64,000 bases of DNA from Oceanobacillus halophilus (GCF_003628505.1 NZ_RBZP01000014.1:1-64000), one strand, 5' to 3'. Shown: positions 17,683-27,048, counted from the first letter of the stretch. The notes: a model not told the origin generated them from the sequence alone. Translations and numbers: made by a program.

Positions 17683-17717
17683 GAAAAAGCCTCACCAATT
17701 ATGGTGTGGCTTTTTGT
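17683..17717 (+). terminator. Terminator after the IDEAL-domain gene
   Basis: AAAAAGCCTCACCA and TGGTGTGGCTTTTT form a stem-loop with a T-run. The region 17718-17982 has no gene I can support, and 17171-17444 upstream is likewise empty apart from AT-rich sequence. Confidence 0.85.
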
Positions 17718-17982
17718 GGCTTATAACTGGAATTATCGCAATGTGAAAATATAAATGTAAGTTTTGTTTATTGTTGAAGTTTATAATGTGTGACTCAAAC
17801 TATTTGTCGTAAGTAGGTTTCGTTTGTTCACAACACTGCTGATTTAGTGAGTTTTGCATTAGCACCAGTAGCCTATTACGATTTCCGTAGTGGTAATTTA
17901 GTACCAACTAAAACGGGGGTCAAGTGCCTCAAGTAAAGAATAAGGCTCTTTTCGTAGGTTTAGTTGCTTTTTAAATGTTACA

Positions 17983-18463
17983 GTTGATAGAAACTTCGGA
18001 TTTATTTAATTCAGAATAGAGCTCTGCTTTACAGCCGCTACGGAAATACACTCCGCTTTCCGCGGGGAGCTGGTGAGCCTCCTTCGTGCTGTCGCACTTC
18101 GTAGTCTCACCGATGCTCTTCTTCCCGCAGGAGTCTCCGTGTATTTCCTTCGCTATGTTGTCATCTCTACTTGTATAAACAAGAAATATGCTATTTTCAA
18201 GAATAATAATGGTCTTAAACGTGATTTCAAGAACATTCATCTCAAAAATATCTCATGCATCTATCTTAGCGGAGGCAGAATACGGAGACTCCTGCGGGAA
18301 TAGCACGTGTCCGAAGACCCCACAGCGGTGGTTTTCCGCGAGGAGGCTGAGGCCGTGCCCGCGGAAAGCGAAGTATTCTGCCGGAGCGAATGACTGCACA
18401 AAATAATCATCAGTGTGAGCGAGAACAATACTATTCTGAATTAAAGATTTTAACAGTCTATAC
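17983..18463. repeat. Dispersed palindromic repeat, copy 6
   Basis: A full copy with a B half (left) and an A half (right), without the 82-bp and 60-bp modules. It is therefore the cleanest basic form in the window. The A half at about 18270-18392 shows GGCAGAATAC and GTATTCTGCC arms. Located between the IDEAL gene and the MFS gene. Confidence 0.9.
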
Positions 18464-18615
18464 ATTATATGGTCCTAAGTTATATGCATAAAGCAAAATC
18501 TCTTAAAAATTTTGCCCAAAATAATAAACATTTAATAAATCTCTGTAAAGTTTCTGAAATATACATAATATAAATGGTTATATTTGTTATACTCTAAGGG
18601 AATGGAGTGGGGGAT

Positions 18616-19902
18616 ATGGAGGAAAAACAGAGGAAAAAAATTCAACGAAGCTGGATGCTTTATGACTTTGGGAACTCTGCATTTGCAACGACCATCATGG
18701 CAGCTGTGTTACCAGTATATTATTCAACAGTGGCTGCTTCTGGTTTGGACGATAATTTAGCTACTAGTTATTGGGGATACTCACAGTCAATTTCAGTATT
18801 AATTGTAGCAGTATTAGCACCAATCTTGGGGGCCATTAGTGACTTTACATCAGCAAAAAAGAAATTTCTGCAGTTTTTTGCGTTTATGGGGATTATTGCA
18901 AGTGTTCTGTTAGCTTTTGTTGGTGAAGGAGACTACATATTAGCTTCTATCTTATTTATAGTGGGTTCCATCGGTTTTTCAGGTGCCAATGTATTTTATG
19001 ATTCTTTTTTACCTGAAATAGCAAAAAAGGATGAGATTGACAAAGTTTCATCTGGTGGATTTGCCTATGGATATATAGGTGGAGGAATTTTATTAGCCAT
19101 TAATATACTAATGATCTTAAACCCTAATTGGTTTGGCTTACCTAATACTACCGTAGCAACACAGATTTCCTTTGTGACAGTCGGTGTGTGGTGGTTAATT
19201 TTCTCCATTCCATTAATAAAAAATGTAAAAGAAGAGAAGAAAAATCATGGAAAAAGTGATCAATCTTATGTTGCAATTGGTTTTTCACGTATTGGAAACA
19301 CCTTCAAGGATATAAAACGTTACAAGCAATTATTAATTTTTTTATTCGCTTTCTGGCTATACAATGATGGGCTTTCTACGATTATTCGTATGGCTACCGT
19401 CTATGGCAGTTCCATTGGTATTGGAAGCAATGATCTGATTGTTGCATTGTTAATCACTCAGTTCGTAGGGATTCCTTTTACTTTCTTCTTTGGCTGGTTA
19501 GCAACAAAGATTACAGCTAAAAGGGCATTGTTTATTACTCTTTTTACTTATTTAGGAATTGTTATTCTTGGATATTTTATGAATTCAGCATTGCATTTTT
19601 ATATTCTTGCTATTTGTGTTGGGATGGTCCAAGGGGGGGCACAAGCATTAAGCAGATCCATCTTTGGCAGTATGGTACCCGAAAATAAAAAAGCAGAATT
19701 CTTTGGTTTTTATGGTATTTCATCTAAATTCGCAGCAGTTATTGGTCCTTTTGCTTTTGCTTTCGTAGGGCAAGTAACTGGTAATAGTAGATATGGCATT
19801 ATATCACTTGTTGTATTTTTTATTGCAGGGATGCTTATTTTAAGAAGAGTAGATATCGAGAAAGGAATAGAAGAAGCAAAAGGAACAATAGACACCAAAT
19901 GA
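18616..19902 (+). CDS. MFS transporter of the UMF1 family
   Basis: Twelve-helix permease of the UMF1/Atg22-like branch of the major facilitator superfamily, similar in type to B. subtilis YxiO. Typical signs are the N-terminal SWMLYDFGNSAFATTIMAAV, PILGAISDFTSAKKK after helix 2, ANVFYDSFLPEIA, and GGAQALSRSIFGSMVP in the second half. Substrate is not known for bacterial members. ATG at 18616 follows GGAGTGGGGG; an in-frame GTG at 18607 is the alternative. The gene ends at a strong bidirectional terminator. Confidence 0.88.
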   Translation: MEEKQRKKIQRSWMLYDFGNSAFATTIMAAVLPVYYSTVAASGLDDNLATSYWGYSQSISVLIVAVLAPILGAISDFTSAKKKFLQFFAFMGIIASVLLAFVGEGDYILASILFIVGSIGFSGANVFYDSFLPEIAKKDEIDKVSSGGFAYGYIGGGILLAINILMILNPNWFGLPNTTVATQISFVTVGVWWLIFSIPLIKNVKEEKKNHGKSDQSYVAIGFSRIGNTFKDIKRYKQLLIFLFAFWLYNDGLSTIIRMATVYGSSIGIGSNDLIVALLITQFVGIPFTFFFGWLATKITAKRALFITLFTYLGIVILGYFMNSALHFYILAICVGMVQGGAQALSRSIFGSMVPENKKAEFFGFYGISSKFAAVIGPFAFAFVGQVTGNSRYGIISLVVFFIAGMLILRRVDIEKGIEEAKGTIDTK

Positions 19903-19937
19903 AAAAAAGCGGAAATCATATCGATTTCCGCTTTTTA
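19901..19937. terminator. Bidirectional terminator
   Basis: AAAAAAGCGGAAATC and GATTTCCGCTTTTT form a near-perfect stem between the convergent MFS and phospholipase-like genes. Confidence 0.9.
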
Positions 19938-20849
19938 TACAATCGGTTGACAGTATTTATTTTCTAACTCAAGAGCTAATGGTTTTCCAGTATCATAGGA
20001 AATGTTGTCAATTAGTTTCTGCAATTTTTGTAGAGAGATTTTGTCATTGCTTCTCCAGTAATTAATTATCTCCGTTAAAATTTCAATAGCTTCAATACGG
20101 CTTTTTTCATAAAGATCAATAAAACTTTCGTTTAAAGGTTCCTGTGTTGCCGAATGATACCAGGTTTCATGATTCAAATTTAAGTAATCTTTATTGTTTT
20201 TTATTGGCTGGTGGGAATAAGGTGAGACAAAGGTTCGTAATATTTTATTTTTCCAGCCGTGAGGGTCTGATAAAAGCTTTAATGCAAGTATCATATCCCT
20301 ATATGCTTTTTGTATATATTTAGTTGATGCTCTTGTTTGGTTAGGGTAGTATTTTTTAATTGTTGTGTGGAGAAGTTTTATGATGTCCTCATCCAACTTA
20401 CTGCCAATATCTACTTCCTTGTATACTTGAGATTTCCATGTTTTAATACGATGATACTTATCCATCATTAAGGTATCAATAATTATTTCCAGTCTTTGAT
20501 GATTACTACCCTCGTATCCTGCAAAATAATGAACGAATGGATGCGTGTTTCTATCTAAAATATGGTGCGTTAGAAAACCCACTACAAAGGCTTGGACACA
20601 TTTGCTTTTTTCTTTTGCCTCTCTTATAAGGTCCATTATAAATTCGCCACAGTGTTTTGTATGTAAATCCATTCCCACTTGATGAACAGGTTCCTCTTTT
20701 ATCCACGGCCAAAAATTATAATAAAAAAACGGATCTGGACCTTGTGCACCTAACTTTAAATAGGATTCATTATGTGAAGTGAGAAACGGTTGATTTACTG
20801 CATCCACTACATCCTCACTAAAAAGTATATGTGTCCATATATTCGGCAC
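19935..20849 (-). CDS. Zinc-dependent phospholipase C family protein
   Basis: A 304-aa protein whose N-terminal two thirds match the zinc-dependent phospholipase C-like family. It begins PNIWTHILFSEDV and has LGAQGPDPFFYYNFW at about 32-46. The metal-binding residues are HHILDRNTHPFVHYFAG (about 111-127) and NHQRLE..ID. No signal peptide is visible, unlike secreted phospholipases, so the protein is likely intracellular and its true substrate is unknown. It starts with GTG after AAAGGGGGA. Confidence 0.82.
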   Translation of the reverse strand: MPNIWTHILFSEDVVDAVNQPFLTSHNESYLKLGAQGPDPFFYYNFWPWIKEEPVHQVGMDLHTKHCGEFIMDLIREAKEKSKCVQAFVVGFLTHHILDRNTHPFVHYFAGYEGSNHQRLEIIIDTLMMDKYHRIKTWKSQVYKEVDIGSKLDEDIIKLLHTTIKKYYPNQTRASTKYIQKAYRDMILALKLLSDPHGWKNKILRTFVSPYSHQPIKNNKDYLNLNHETWYHSATQEPLNESFIDLYEKSRIEAIEILTEIINYWRSNDKISLQKLQKLIDNISYDTGKPLALELENKYCQPIV

Positions 20850-21086
20850 AGTGAAATCCCCCTTTATTATTTCTCTTTAATTTCAAAGGTTTATAATATA
20901 CTCATATATTATATAGGAAAAAGTCTAAAAGTTGGTGAAATAAAATGAACAAATTTGTGTCTTCCGGTTGAATGTGACAATTGTGAAAAGATTTCCTTGA
21001 TTCAAGGTTATTTTCTATTCTATTATTTATGAAATTTGTTACAATAAAGGAGTGAAGAAGATTACATATTAGGGGAGGAAAACAGG

Positions 21087-22472
21087 ATGGAATATCGTGT
21101 GGAAAGAGATACATTAGGGGAAGTGAATGTACCTGCAGATAAGTACTGGGGGGCACAGACACAAAGAAGCAAACAAAATTTTCCAATTGGTAATGAAACA
21201 ATGCCAAAGGAAGTTATACAGGCATTTGCAATTTTGAAAAAAAGTGCTGCAAAAGCAAATAGTGATTTAGGACTGATGGAGAAAAAGAAAGCAGAAGCAA
21301 TAGAATATGCAGCAAATCAGATTATAGAAGGAAAGATTTTTGATCATTTTCCATTAGTAGTATGGCAAACCGGAAGTGGTACCCAGTCTAATATGAATGT
21401 AAACGAAGTAATTGCGCACGTAGGGAATAAATGGCTTGCTGAAAATGGCAGTGACCTTAGATTGCACCCAAATGACGACGTAAATAAATCACAAAGCTCC
21501 AATGATACTTATCCAACGGCAATGCATATAGCCTTCGTTTTAAAGTTGGAAGATTATGTAGTTCCAGCAGTTCAAACTTTAAAGGACACATTAAAAGAAA
21601 AAATGGATGCGTTTTCTGATATCGTAAAAATTGGACGAACTCATCTCCAAGATGCAACTCCACTAACATTAGGGCAAGAGATAAGTGGCTGGCATCGTAT
21701 GCTGGAAAAATCAGAGATGATGATTAATGAAAGTGTACAACATATTAAGGAATTAGCAATTGGTGGTACAGCAGTTGGTACAGGCCTCAATGCACATCCA
21801 GAGTTTTCTGAACGCGTTTGTAAAGCCATTAGTGACTATACGGGCAAATCATTTGTTTCTGCACCGAATAAATTTCACTCTTTAACGAGTCATGATGAAT
21901 CCGTATATGCCCATGGTGCATTAAAAGGTTTAGCTGCAGATATCATGAAGATTGCTAATGATGTTCGCTGGTTAGCGAGTGGTCCACGCTGTGGAATTGG
22001 AGAAATAACAATTCCTGCTAATGAACCTGGAAGCTCTATTATGCCTGGAAAGGTAAATCCTACGCAAAGCGAAGCGGTAACAATGGTTGCTGCTCAGGTA
22101 ATGGGTAATGATGCAACTATAGGATTTGCGGCAAGTCAAGGAAACTTTGAATTAAATGTATTTAAGCCTGTTATAGCATATAATTTCTTACAATCTTGTC
22201 AGTTGCTCGCTGATAGCATTGTTTCCTTTGATGAACGCTGTGCTCAAGGAATTGAACCAAATCAAGAGCAAATTGAGAAGAATTTAAATGATTCTCTAAT
22301 GCTTGTAACAGCATTAAATCCTCATATTGGATATGAAAATGCTGCTAAGATTGCGAAAACAGCTTTTAGTGAGAATGCTACTCTTAAAGAAACAGCTGTG
22401 AAATTAGGACTTTTAACAGAAGAAGAGTTTGACCAATACGTAAAACCGGAAGAAATGACGTATCCTAAATAA
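21087..22472 (+). CDS. fumC: Class II fumarate hydratase
   Basis: TCA-cycle enzyme that interconverts fumarate and L-malate (B. subtilis CitG/FumC type). The superfamily signature [11 protein letters not shown] is at about 316-326, and the active-site regions [14 protein letters not shown] (about 97-110), [11 protein letters not shown] and [10 protein letters not shown] are all intact. The 461-aa length is normal. It starts with ATG after AGGGGAGGA. A TACAAT box near 21040 is a likely -10. It is monocistronic with its own terminator. Confidence 0.96.
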   Translation: MEYRVERDTLGEVNVPADKYWGAQTQRSKQNFPIGNETMPKEVIQAFAILKKSAAKANSDLGLMEKKKAEAIEYAANQIIEGKIFDHFPLVVWQTGSGTQSNMNVNEVIAHVGNKWLAENGSDLRLHPNDDVNKSQSSNDTYPTAMHIAFVLKLEDYVVPAVQTLKDTLKEKMDAFSDIVKIGRTHLQDATPLTLGQEISGWHRMLEKSEMMINESVQHIKELAIGGTAVGTGLNAHPEFSERVCKAISDYTGKSFVSAPNKFHSLTSHDESVYAHGALKGLAADIMKIANDVRWLASGPRCGIGEITIPANEPGSSIMPGKVNPTQSEAVTMVAAQVMGNDATIGFAASQGNFELNVFKPVIAYNFLQSCQLLADSIVSFDERCAQGIEPNQEQIEKNLNDSLMLVTALNPHIGYENAAKIAKTAFSENATLKETAVKLGLLTEEEFDQYVKPEEMTYPK

Positions 22473-22508
22473 TATTTCAGATGTAAAAGTACAACAAAAA
22501 CTAAGTGG

Positions 22509-22542
22509 AAGCCTATTACACATTGATGTAATGGGCTTTTTA
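22509..22542 (+). terminator. Terminator after fumC
   Basis: AAGCCTATTACA and TGTAATGGGCTT pair around CATTGA and are followed by TTTTATTTG. Confidence 0.85.
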
Positions 22543-22655
22543 TTTGTTGATGTGTTTACTGGAATCACATCTACATTTTACCAGTGATTTTTAGTTATAA
22601 GATTTGGGTTAACGACAGACAATAGAAATACAACATCACAAGGAGGTGATATCAC

Positions 22656-22859
22656 ATGGCTAACAACAACAACTCAAACCAATTAGTTGTTCCTGGAGTA
22701 CAACAAGCTCTTGATCAAATGAAATATGAAATTGCAACTGAGTTTGGTGTTAATTTAGGAGCAGACACAACTTCTCGTGCTAACGGTTCTGTAGGTGGAG
22801 AAATCACAAAACGTTTAGTACAAACTGCTCAACAACAATTAAACGGTGGTTCACAATAA
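22656..22859 (+). CDS. Alpha/beta-type small acid-soluble spore protein
   Basis: DNA-binding spore protein of 67 aa that coats and protects spore DNA. It shows the two conserved blocks: [15 protein letters not shown], which includes the germination-protease (GPR) cleavage region around EIATEFG, and [17 protein letters not shown]. The Asn/Gln-rich ends are usual. It starts with ATG after AAGGAGGTGAT and has its own terminator. Forespore (SigG) expression is expected for the family, though I see only a weak promoter match near CATTTTA at 22572. Confidence 0.95.
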   Translation: MANNNNSNQLVVPGVQQALDQMKYEIATEFGVNLGADTTSRANGSVGGEITKRLVQTAQQQLNGGSQ

Positions 22860-22872
22860 TATAAAGATGGCT

Positions 22873-22903
22873 AAGAGGGAAGTCTATATAGGCTTCCCTC
22901 TTT
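22873..22903. terminator. Terminator between SASP gene and the secreted micropeptide gene
   Basis: AGAGGGAAG and CTTCCCTCT pair around a short loop and are followed by TTTATTATT. It can stop both convergent genes. Confidence 0.8.
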
Positions 22904-22919
22904 ATTATTATGTTTTAAA

Positions 22920-23069
22920 TTAAACCCCACAAAGAATAGGAGAACCAAAGTTACCCCCTATAGCAAAGCATGCAGCAGATTCAACCTCAGCTTGAACAGA
23001 TGAAAAAGCAAAAGATAAAGAAACGATAAGTGCAGTGCTAACAATAATATTTCTTAGTTTCTTCTTCAT
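22920..23069 (-). CDS. Secreted micropeptide precursor, unknown function
   Basis: A 49-residue frame behind an ideal ribosome site (CTAGGAGGTG, six bases from ATG). It begins MKKKLRNIIVSTALIVSLSF and reads on to a cleavable AFSSVQA|E site. That is a textbook Sec signal peptide of about 27 residues. The predicted mature part is only about 22 residues, rich in Gly, Ala and Ser, with two Cys 13 positions apart (EVESAACF ... SPILCGV). I do not recognise the family. The size suggests a signalling peptide, a bacteriocin-like peptide or a surface micropeptide, but no processing, immunity or transport genes are next to it. Neighbours are a SASP gene and msmX. Confidence 0.72.
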   Translation of the reverse strand: MKKKLRNIIVSTALIVSLSFAFSSVQAEVESAACFAIGGNFGSPILCGV

Positions 23070-23229
23070 ATTTTACACCTCCTAGCATAAAAAATGTCAA
23101 TTCACATTATTCATACTAATTGAAATATAAAATGCAGTCAAATAATTCGTGTGATAATTCTGTTTATTTTGGAAAGTTTTATTACAGACTCGGGTGCGTG
23201 AAATATTATATAGAATTGATGGTAAATAA

Positions 23230-23266
23230 AAAGCTTGAAGAGAAATAACATTTCTCTTCAAGCTTT
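23230..23266 (-). terminator. Terminator of msmX
   Basis: AAGCTTGAAGAGAAA and TTTCTCTTCAAGCTT form a 15-bp perfect stem. On the minus strand it is followed by TTTTTATTT. Confidence 0.9.
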
Positions 23267-23274
23267 ATAGAAAA

Positions 23275-24372
23275 TTATTTAATGCGGAGTTCGGTATCAT
23301 TATCAAAGAAATGACAGCGATTCATGTCAAATGCTAAATCAATTGTTTCTCCGCCTTTGATATCAGAACGAGAATCGACACGAGCAACGAAGTCTTGACC
23401 ATTTACTTTAGAATATAGGAAGGATTCAGCACCCATTAATTCAGCTACTTCTATGTGAGCATCAATTTTAGTTTCTGGTGAAGCATCTAGGAATGCTGGC
23501 TCATCATGAATATCTTCTGGACGTACACCTAAAGTAACTTCTTTATTTTGGTATCCTTGGTCACGTAATGTCTTCATTTTTCCTTCTGGAACTTTTACTT
23601 TAATGTCACCCATTTGGAAGTAACCATCCGTAAGTTTTCCGCTAAAGAAGTTCATGGAAGGAGACCCAATAAACCCACCTACGAAAACATTTTCCGGATT
23701 ATCGTATACATCTTTTGGTGCACCGATTTGTTGGATGATACCATCTTTCATAACAACAAGTCGAGTGGCCATTGTCATTGCTTCTGTTTGGTCGTGTGTT
23801 ACGTAAATTGTAGTTGTTTTCAAACGTTGATGTAGTTTTTGAATCTCAGCACGCATTTGCACACGTAATTTAGCATCTAAGTTTGATAAAGGTTCATCCA
23901 TTAAGAAAACTTTAGCATCACGTACGATAGCACGGCCAAGCGCAACACGCTGACGTTGACCACCAGATAGAGCTTTTGGTTTACGATCTAAGTATGCTTC
24001 CAAACCTAATATTTTTGCTGCATTATTTACACGTTTATCAATATCATCTTTGCTGAATTTACGAAGTTTTAAACCAAATGCCATGTTATCGTAAACATTC
24101 ATATGTGGGTATAATGCATAATTTTGGAAAACCATTGCAATGTCGCGGTCTTTAGGAGCAACATCATTCATTTTTTTGTCATCAATATAAAACTCGCCAT
24201 CTGAGATTTCTTCAAGTCCTGCAATCATACGTAATGTCGTTGATTTACCACAACCAGAAGGACCAACGAAAACAATAAACTCTTTATCCTTTATGTTTAA
24301 GTTAAAATCATCTACTGCAATTACATCTTTATCATATCTTTTTTGAATCTTTTCTAGTCTTAATTCTGCCAT
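23275..24372 (-). CDS. msmX: Multi-sugar ABC importer ATPase MsmX (UgpC type)
   Basis: Shared ATPase that energises several carbohydrate importers in Bacillus. Walker A GPSGCGKST is at 37-45, the signature is LSGGQRQRVALGRA, Walker B is FLMDEPLSNLDAKLR, and the C-terminal regulatory OB-like domain covers about 240-365 (HIEVAELMGAESFLY). Length (365 aa) and sequence match MsmX closely. I chose the MAELRLEK start because it is eight bases from GGAGG; two in-frame ATGs upstream are too close to or before the site. Two candidate CcpA sites lie just upstream. A PucR-type regulator gene precedes it on the same strand. Confidence 0.93.
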   Translation of the reverse strand: MAELRLEKIQKRYDKDVIAVDDFNLNIKDKEFIVFVGPSGCGKSTTLRMIAGLEEISDGEFYIDDKKMNDVAPKDRDIAMVFQNYALYPHMNVYDNMAFGLKLRKFSKDDIDKRVNNAAKILGLEAYLDRKPKALSGGQRQRVALGRAIVRDAKVFLMDEPLSNLDAKLRVQMRAEIQKLHQRLKTTTIYVTHDQTEAMTMATRLVVMKDGIIQQIGAPKDVYDNPENVFVGGFIGSPSMNFFSGKLTDGYFQMGDIKVKVPEGKMKTLRDQGYQNKEVTLGVRPEDIHDEPAFLDASPETKIDAHIEVAELMGAESFLYSKVNGQDFVARVDSRSDIKGGETIDLAFDMNRCHFFDNDTELRIK

Positions 24373-24389
24373 TTTCATTACCTCCATAT

Positions 24390-24404
24390 TTGTAAGCGGT
24401 AACT
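24390..24404 (-). promoter_or_regulatory. Candidate cre (CcpA) site 1 upstream of msmX
   Basis: TTGTAAGCGGTAACT matches the catabolite-responsive element pattern TGnAAnCGnTnnC with two or fewer deviations. It lies just upstream of the msmX ribosome site. Confidence 0.5.
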
Positions 24405-24415
24405 ACATTGTAGTA

Positions 24416-24430
24416 TGGAAAGCGTTTTCT
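24416..24430 (-). promoter_or_regulatory. Candidate cre (CcpA) site 2 upstream of msmX
   Basis: TGGAAAGCGTTTTCT is a good, nearly palindromic cre-like sequence 12 bases from site 1. It lies in the gap between the PucR-type regulator and msmX. Confidence 0.55.
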
Positions 24431-24460
24431 GTTAATGGCAATGGTGCACAAATATCTCGC

Positions 24461-25339
24461 TTATTCTTTGTGCATCATAGACAATATGACTAAGTAAACA
24501 GCCATTGCTTCATTAAATTGGCGTACGTCAATTCCTGTTTTATCAACAAATTTGTCTAATCGATACTGTAAACTATTTCGGTGCAGATGTAGCTTTTTAG
24601 AAGCAACTGTTACATTTAAATTACTCTGAATAAATACTTTAATAGAGTGGAGAAGTTCATGGTCTTCAATTAATTCTTTTAAGACCAGTTGTTTGACACT
24701 ATCTAAAAAGTTTTGTTCCGCTTGGTCAACAAAGTGGTAGGATATCGCATCTATATACGTAACAACAGATTGGTCTGAATAGGTAAATGCAATGTTGCTG
24801 CTCGTAACAAATGATTCGTAGTATTGATCTAATTCTGATAGTGTATCAATATACGGTCCAACAAAAAAACTAATATTTACATATAAATCACTCATTAGTA
24901 CATCAATTATTTGTTCATAGGAAATGGATTCCTCTGGTATTGCTGGTTTTTCTTCGATAATTATTCCTTCATGTTCATTTTCCCATAAAATTGGAACATC
25001 TTTACCGTAAGTATTAGGAATGGCTTCTTTAAAGAGTTGTGTATCAATCTGGTCCGATTTTATCAAGAAATACACAAACCGAAATGGACTTACCTTCTTT
25101 TCTATCGGTTGAGAGATACGTTTTCTCCATAACTGTTCTAATTCACTCGGCTGAGGGAGATGGATGTTGTGTGGTTTAAGAAAGGTTGATAACAATTCAA
25201 CGTCTTTATTCGTCAATTCATTATTGTCGAATCCTATTACTTTATTTTCTTGGGTAATAAACCAGCGATAATTTTGTGGTAAAGTATCTAGTTCTTCAAA
25301 ATATCGCATCGATGGGAAAATTTTTTTTAACTGCTCCAT
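24461..25339 (-). CDS. PucR/CdaR-type helix-turn-helix regulator
   Basis: Transcription regulator of 292 aa with the PucR/CdaR C-terminal DNA-binding domain: LNVTVASKKLHLHRNSLQYRLDKF (about 245-268), where HRNSLQYRL is the recognition helix signature. The N-terminal 230 residues have no sensor domain I can name and contain no membrane segment. It lies 88 bp upstream of msmX on the same strand, an arrangement that suggests a role in sugar uptake, but target and effector are unknown. The start follows an AAAGAGGAT-like site. Confidence 0.82.
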   Translation of the reverse strand: MEQLKKIFPSMRYFEELDTLPQNYRWFITQENKVIGFDNNELTNKDVELLSTFLKPHNIHLPQPSELEQLWRKRISQPIEKKVSPFRFVYFLIKSDQIDTQLFKEAIPNTYGKDVPILWENEHEGIIIEEKPAIPEESISYEQIIDVLMSDLYVNISFFVGPYIDTLSELDQYYESFVTSSNIAFTYSDQSVVTYIDAISYHFVDQAEQNFLDSVKQLVLKELIEDHELLHSIKVFIQSNLNVTVASKKLHLHRNSLQYRLDKFVDKTGIDVRQFNEAMAVYLVILSMMHKE

Positions 25340-25543
25340 TACAAAAATCCTCTTTTCTTTTGTTGCTATATTGCAATTCTTATTCTAACATGTTTCTTAA
25401 TTTTAAATATGTATGATAAAGCAAATAGATTTTGACAGCACAGATGGGTAGGTATTAGAGCTGTGAAAGCTATACCGTTATGCTATACATTGAATAATAC
25501 GTCTGTTATAGTGGACTAGAAAATAAATGAAGGAGGTCATGTT

Positions 25544-25903
25544 TTGTCTAATATACATGATAGCGCGTATGATTTAGAAAAAGCAATTCGTGAAAGTGAG
25601 GAGTTCAATAGTTTAAAGGATTCGTATGAAGCGGTTATGAATAATCCTCAGGCAAAAGAAATGTTCGAAAGCTTCCGCGATACACAAATGCAATTACAAG
25701 AAAAACAGATGCAAGGACAAGATATTACGGAAGAGGAAGTAGAAAAAGCTCGTGCCGTTGTAGAACAAGTTCAACAACATGCTGATATTTCTAAATTAAT
25801 GGAAGAAGAGCAACGCTTAAATCTATTAATTAATGATATAAGCCGTATTATTACTAAGCCATTAGAAGAACTTTATGGTGACCCAAATAGCCCGCAACAA
25901 TAA
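25544..25903 (+). CDS. yheA: YheA/YlbF-family protein
   Basis: Small helical protein (119 aa) of the YlbF/YmcA/YheA family. The core LEKAIRESEEFNSLKDSYEA, PQAKEMFESFRD and QQ..(A/I)..(L)MEEEQRLN is typical. YlbF and YmcA act in RNA processing with RNase Y; the role of YheA is not settled. It starts with TTG after AAGGAGGTC and ends at a perfect terminator. In B. subtilis yheA also belongs to the yhe-yha region. Confidence 0.9.
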   Translation: MSNIHDSAYDLEKAIRESEEFNSLKDSYEAVMNNPQAKEMFESFRDTQMQLQEKQMQGQDITEEEVEKARAVVEQVQQHADISKLMEEEQRLNLLINDISRIITKPLEELYGDPNSPQQ

Positions 25904-25904
25904 C

Positions 25905-25951
25905 AAAAAACGACTTCATTGCACATTGAAATGCAATGAAGTCGTTTTTTG
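25905..25951 (+). terminator. Terminator after yheA
   Basis: AAAAAACGACTTCATTGCA and TGCAATGAAGTCGTTTTTT form an unusually long stem. Confidence 0.92.
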
Positions 25952-26033
25952 TTATCAAGTTTTATTGAAATGAATTCCTGCAATAATATAGTACAAAGTC
26001 CAATCCTAAAAGAGAATTTTGAATTATGTAGTA

Positions 26034-26651
26034 GTTGATAGAAACTCCTGATTTATTTAATTCAGAATAGTTATCTCTCGCTTACACTAATGAATGTTTT
26101 CTACTGGCATTCGCTCCAGCAGAATACTTGCGGTTCGCGGGCACGGCTTCAGCCTCCTCGCGGAAAAAACATACTGCGCCTGCCTCTACTAGTAATGCTT
26201 TGAAGTAGGCTTCCTCGGCGCAAGGGCCAAAGAAGCTTAATCAAGGAGTTCCCTCGCTGCGGGGTCTTCAGACTCGTGCTTTTCCCGCAGGACAAGGAAG
26301 ACTACGTCAGCGAAGCATCGCACGAAGAAAATGTGCTTTTCATTTTGGAGGAGTCTCCGTATTCTGCCTCCGCTATATTACATGCACTAGATATTTTTAA
26401 AGCTATACTTCATAATTTTACGTTTAGGGTAGTTGGTCCTCCTAGAATACAGAATTTTTCTAGTAAAATTTAAGTAGAGCAGGAACTAAGCGGAGGAAAT
26501 ACACGGAGACTCCTGCGGGAAGAAGAGCATCGGTGAGACTACGTAGTGCGTCAGCACGGAGGAGGCTCACCAGCTCCCCGCGGAAAGCGAAGTGTATTTC
26601 CGTAGCGAAGACAGAGCAGTATTCTGAATTAAAGATATCAGGACTCTATAC
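26034..26651. repeat. Dispersed palindromic repeat, copy 7
   Basis: A full copy. The left half is subtype A and carries the 82-bp loop module (26173-26255) and the 60-bp module (about 26290-26350). The right half is subtype B without modules. Ends are GTTGATAGAAACT and GACTCTATAC. Located between convergent yheA and yhzD. Confidence 0.92.
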
Positions 26652-26713
26652 AAAATCCGAAATAAACTATAAAAGCAAACATACTAAAGAATTGTATCTT
26701 TTGGAAAATTATT

Positions 26714-26899
26714 TTAACGATGAAATAATACTAATTTTGCTTCAGGTGAGACGCAGCGGTGGGTGTGTTCACTGTATCCTTTTTCATCTAGTAGTTGCTG
26801 CCCAAGTGTTTTAGCTTCATTATTATCCTTGGCTTGAAATGTCTCATCTAATAATTTTTCCCCAGTTTTATCGAATACCGTTATTATGTAGTTTTTCAT
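26714..26899 (-). CDS. yhzD: YhzD-like protein
   Basis: A 61-residue protein that fits the YhzD-like family of Bacillaceae: KNYIITVFDKTGEKLLDE, NNEAKTLGQQLLDEKGY, then HTHRCVSPEAKLVLFHR. Function unknown. The start follows GGAGGGATTA. In B. subtilis yhzD lies in the same part of the chromosome, which supports the call. Confidence 0.88.
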   Translation of the reverse strand: MKNYIITVFDKTGEKLLDETFQAKDNNEAKTLGQQLLDEKGYSEHTHRCVSPEAKLVLFHR

Positions 26900-26999
26900 A
26901 TTAATCCCTCCTAGTTAAAATAAAAAAACATCTTATATTCTAAATATTATTATAAATCAATATAGATGAAAAGGAAATTAGTTTGATTGTAAAGTGAAC

Positions 27000-27048
27000 T
27001 TGACAACGCCATCTAAGTAAAGTATACTTTACGTTAAGTTGACTTAAC
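27000..27048 (+). promoter_or_regulatory. Promoter with two palindromic operators for the XRE gene
   Basis: TTGACA (27000-27005) and TATACT (27023-27028) are 17 bases apart, a near-ideal SigA promoter. The perfect palindrome GTAAAGTATACTTTAC (27017-27032) covers the -10. A second, GTTAAGTTGACTTAAC (27033-27048, imperfect in the centre), covers the start site. This arrangement suggests autorepression by the XRE protein encoded next. Confidence 0.7.
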
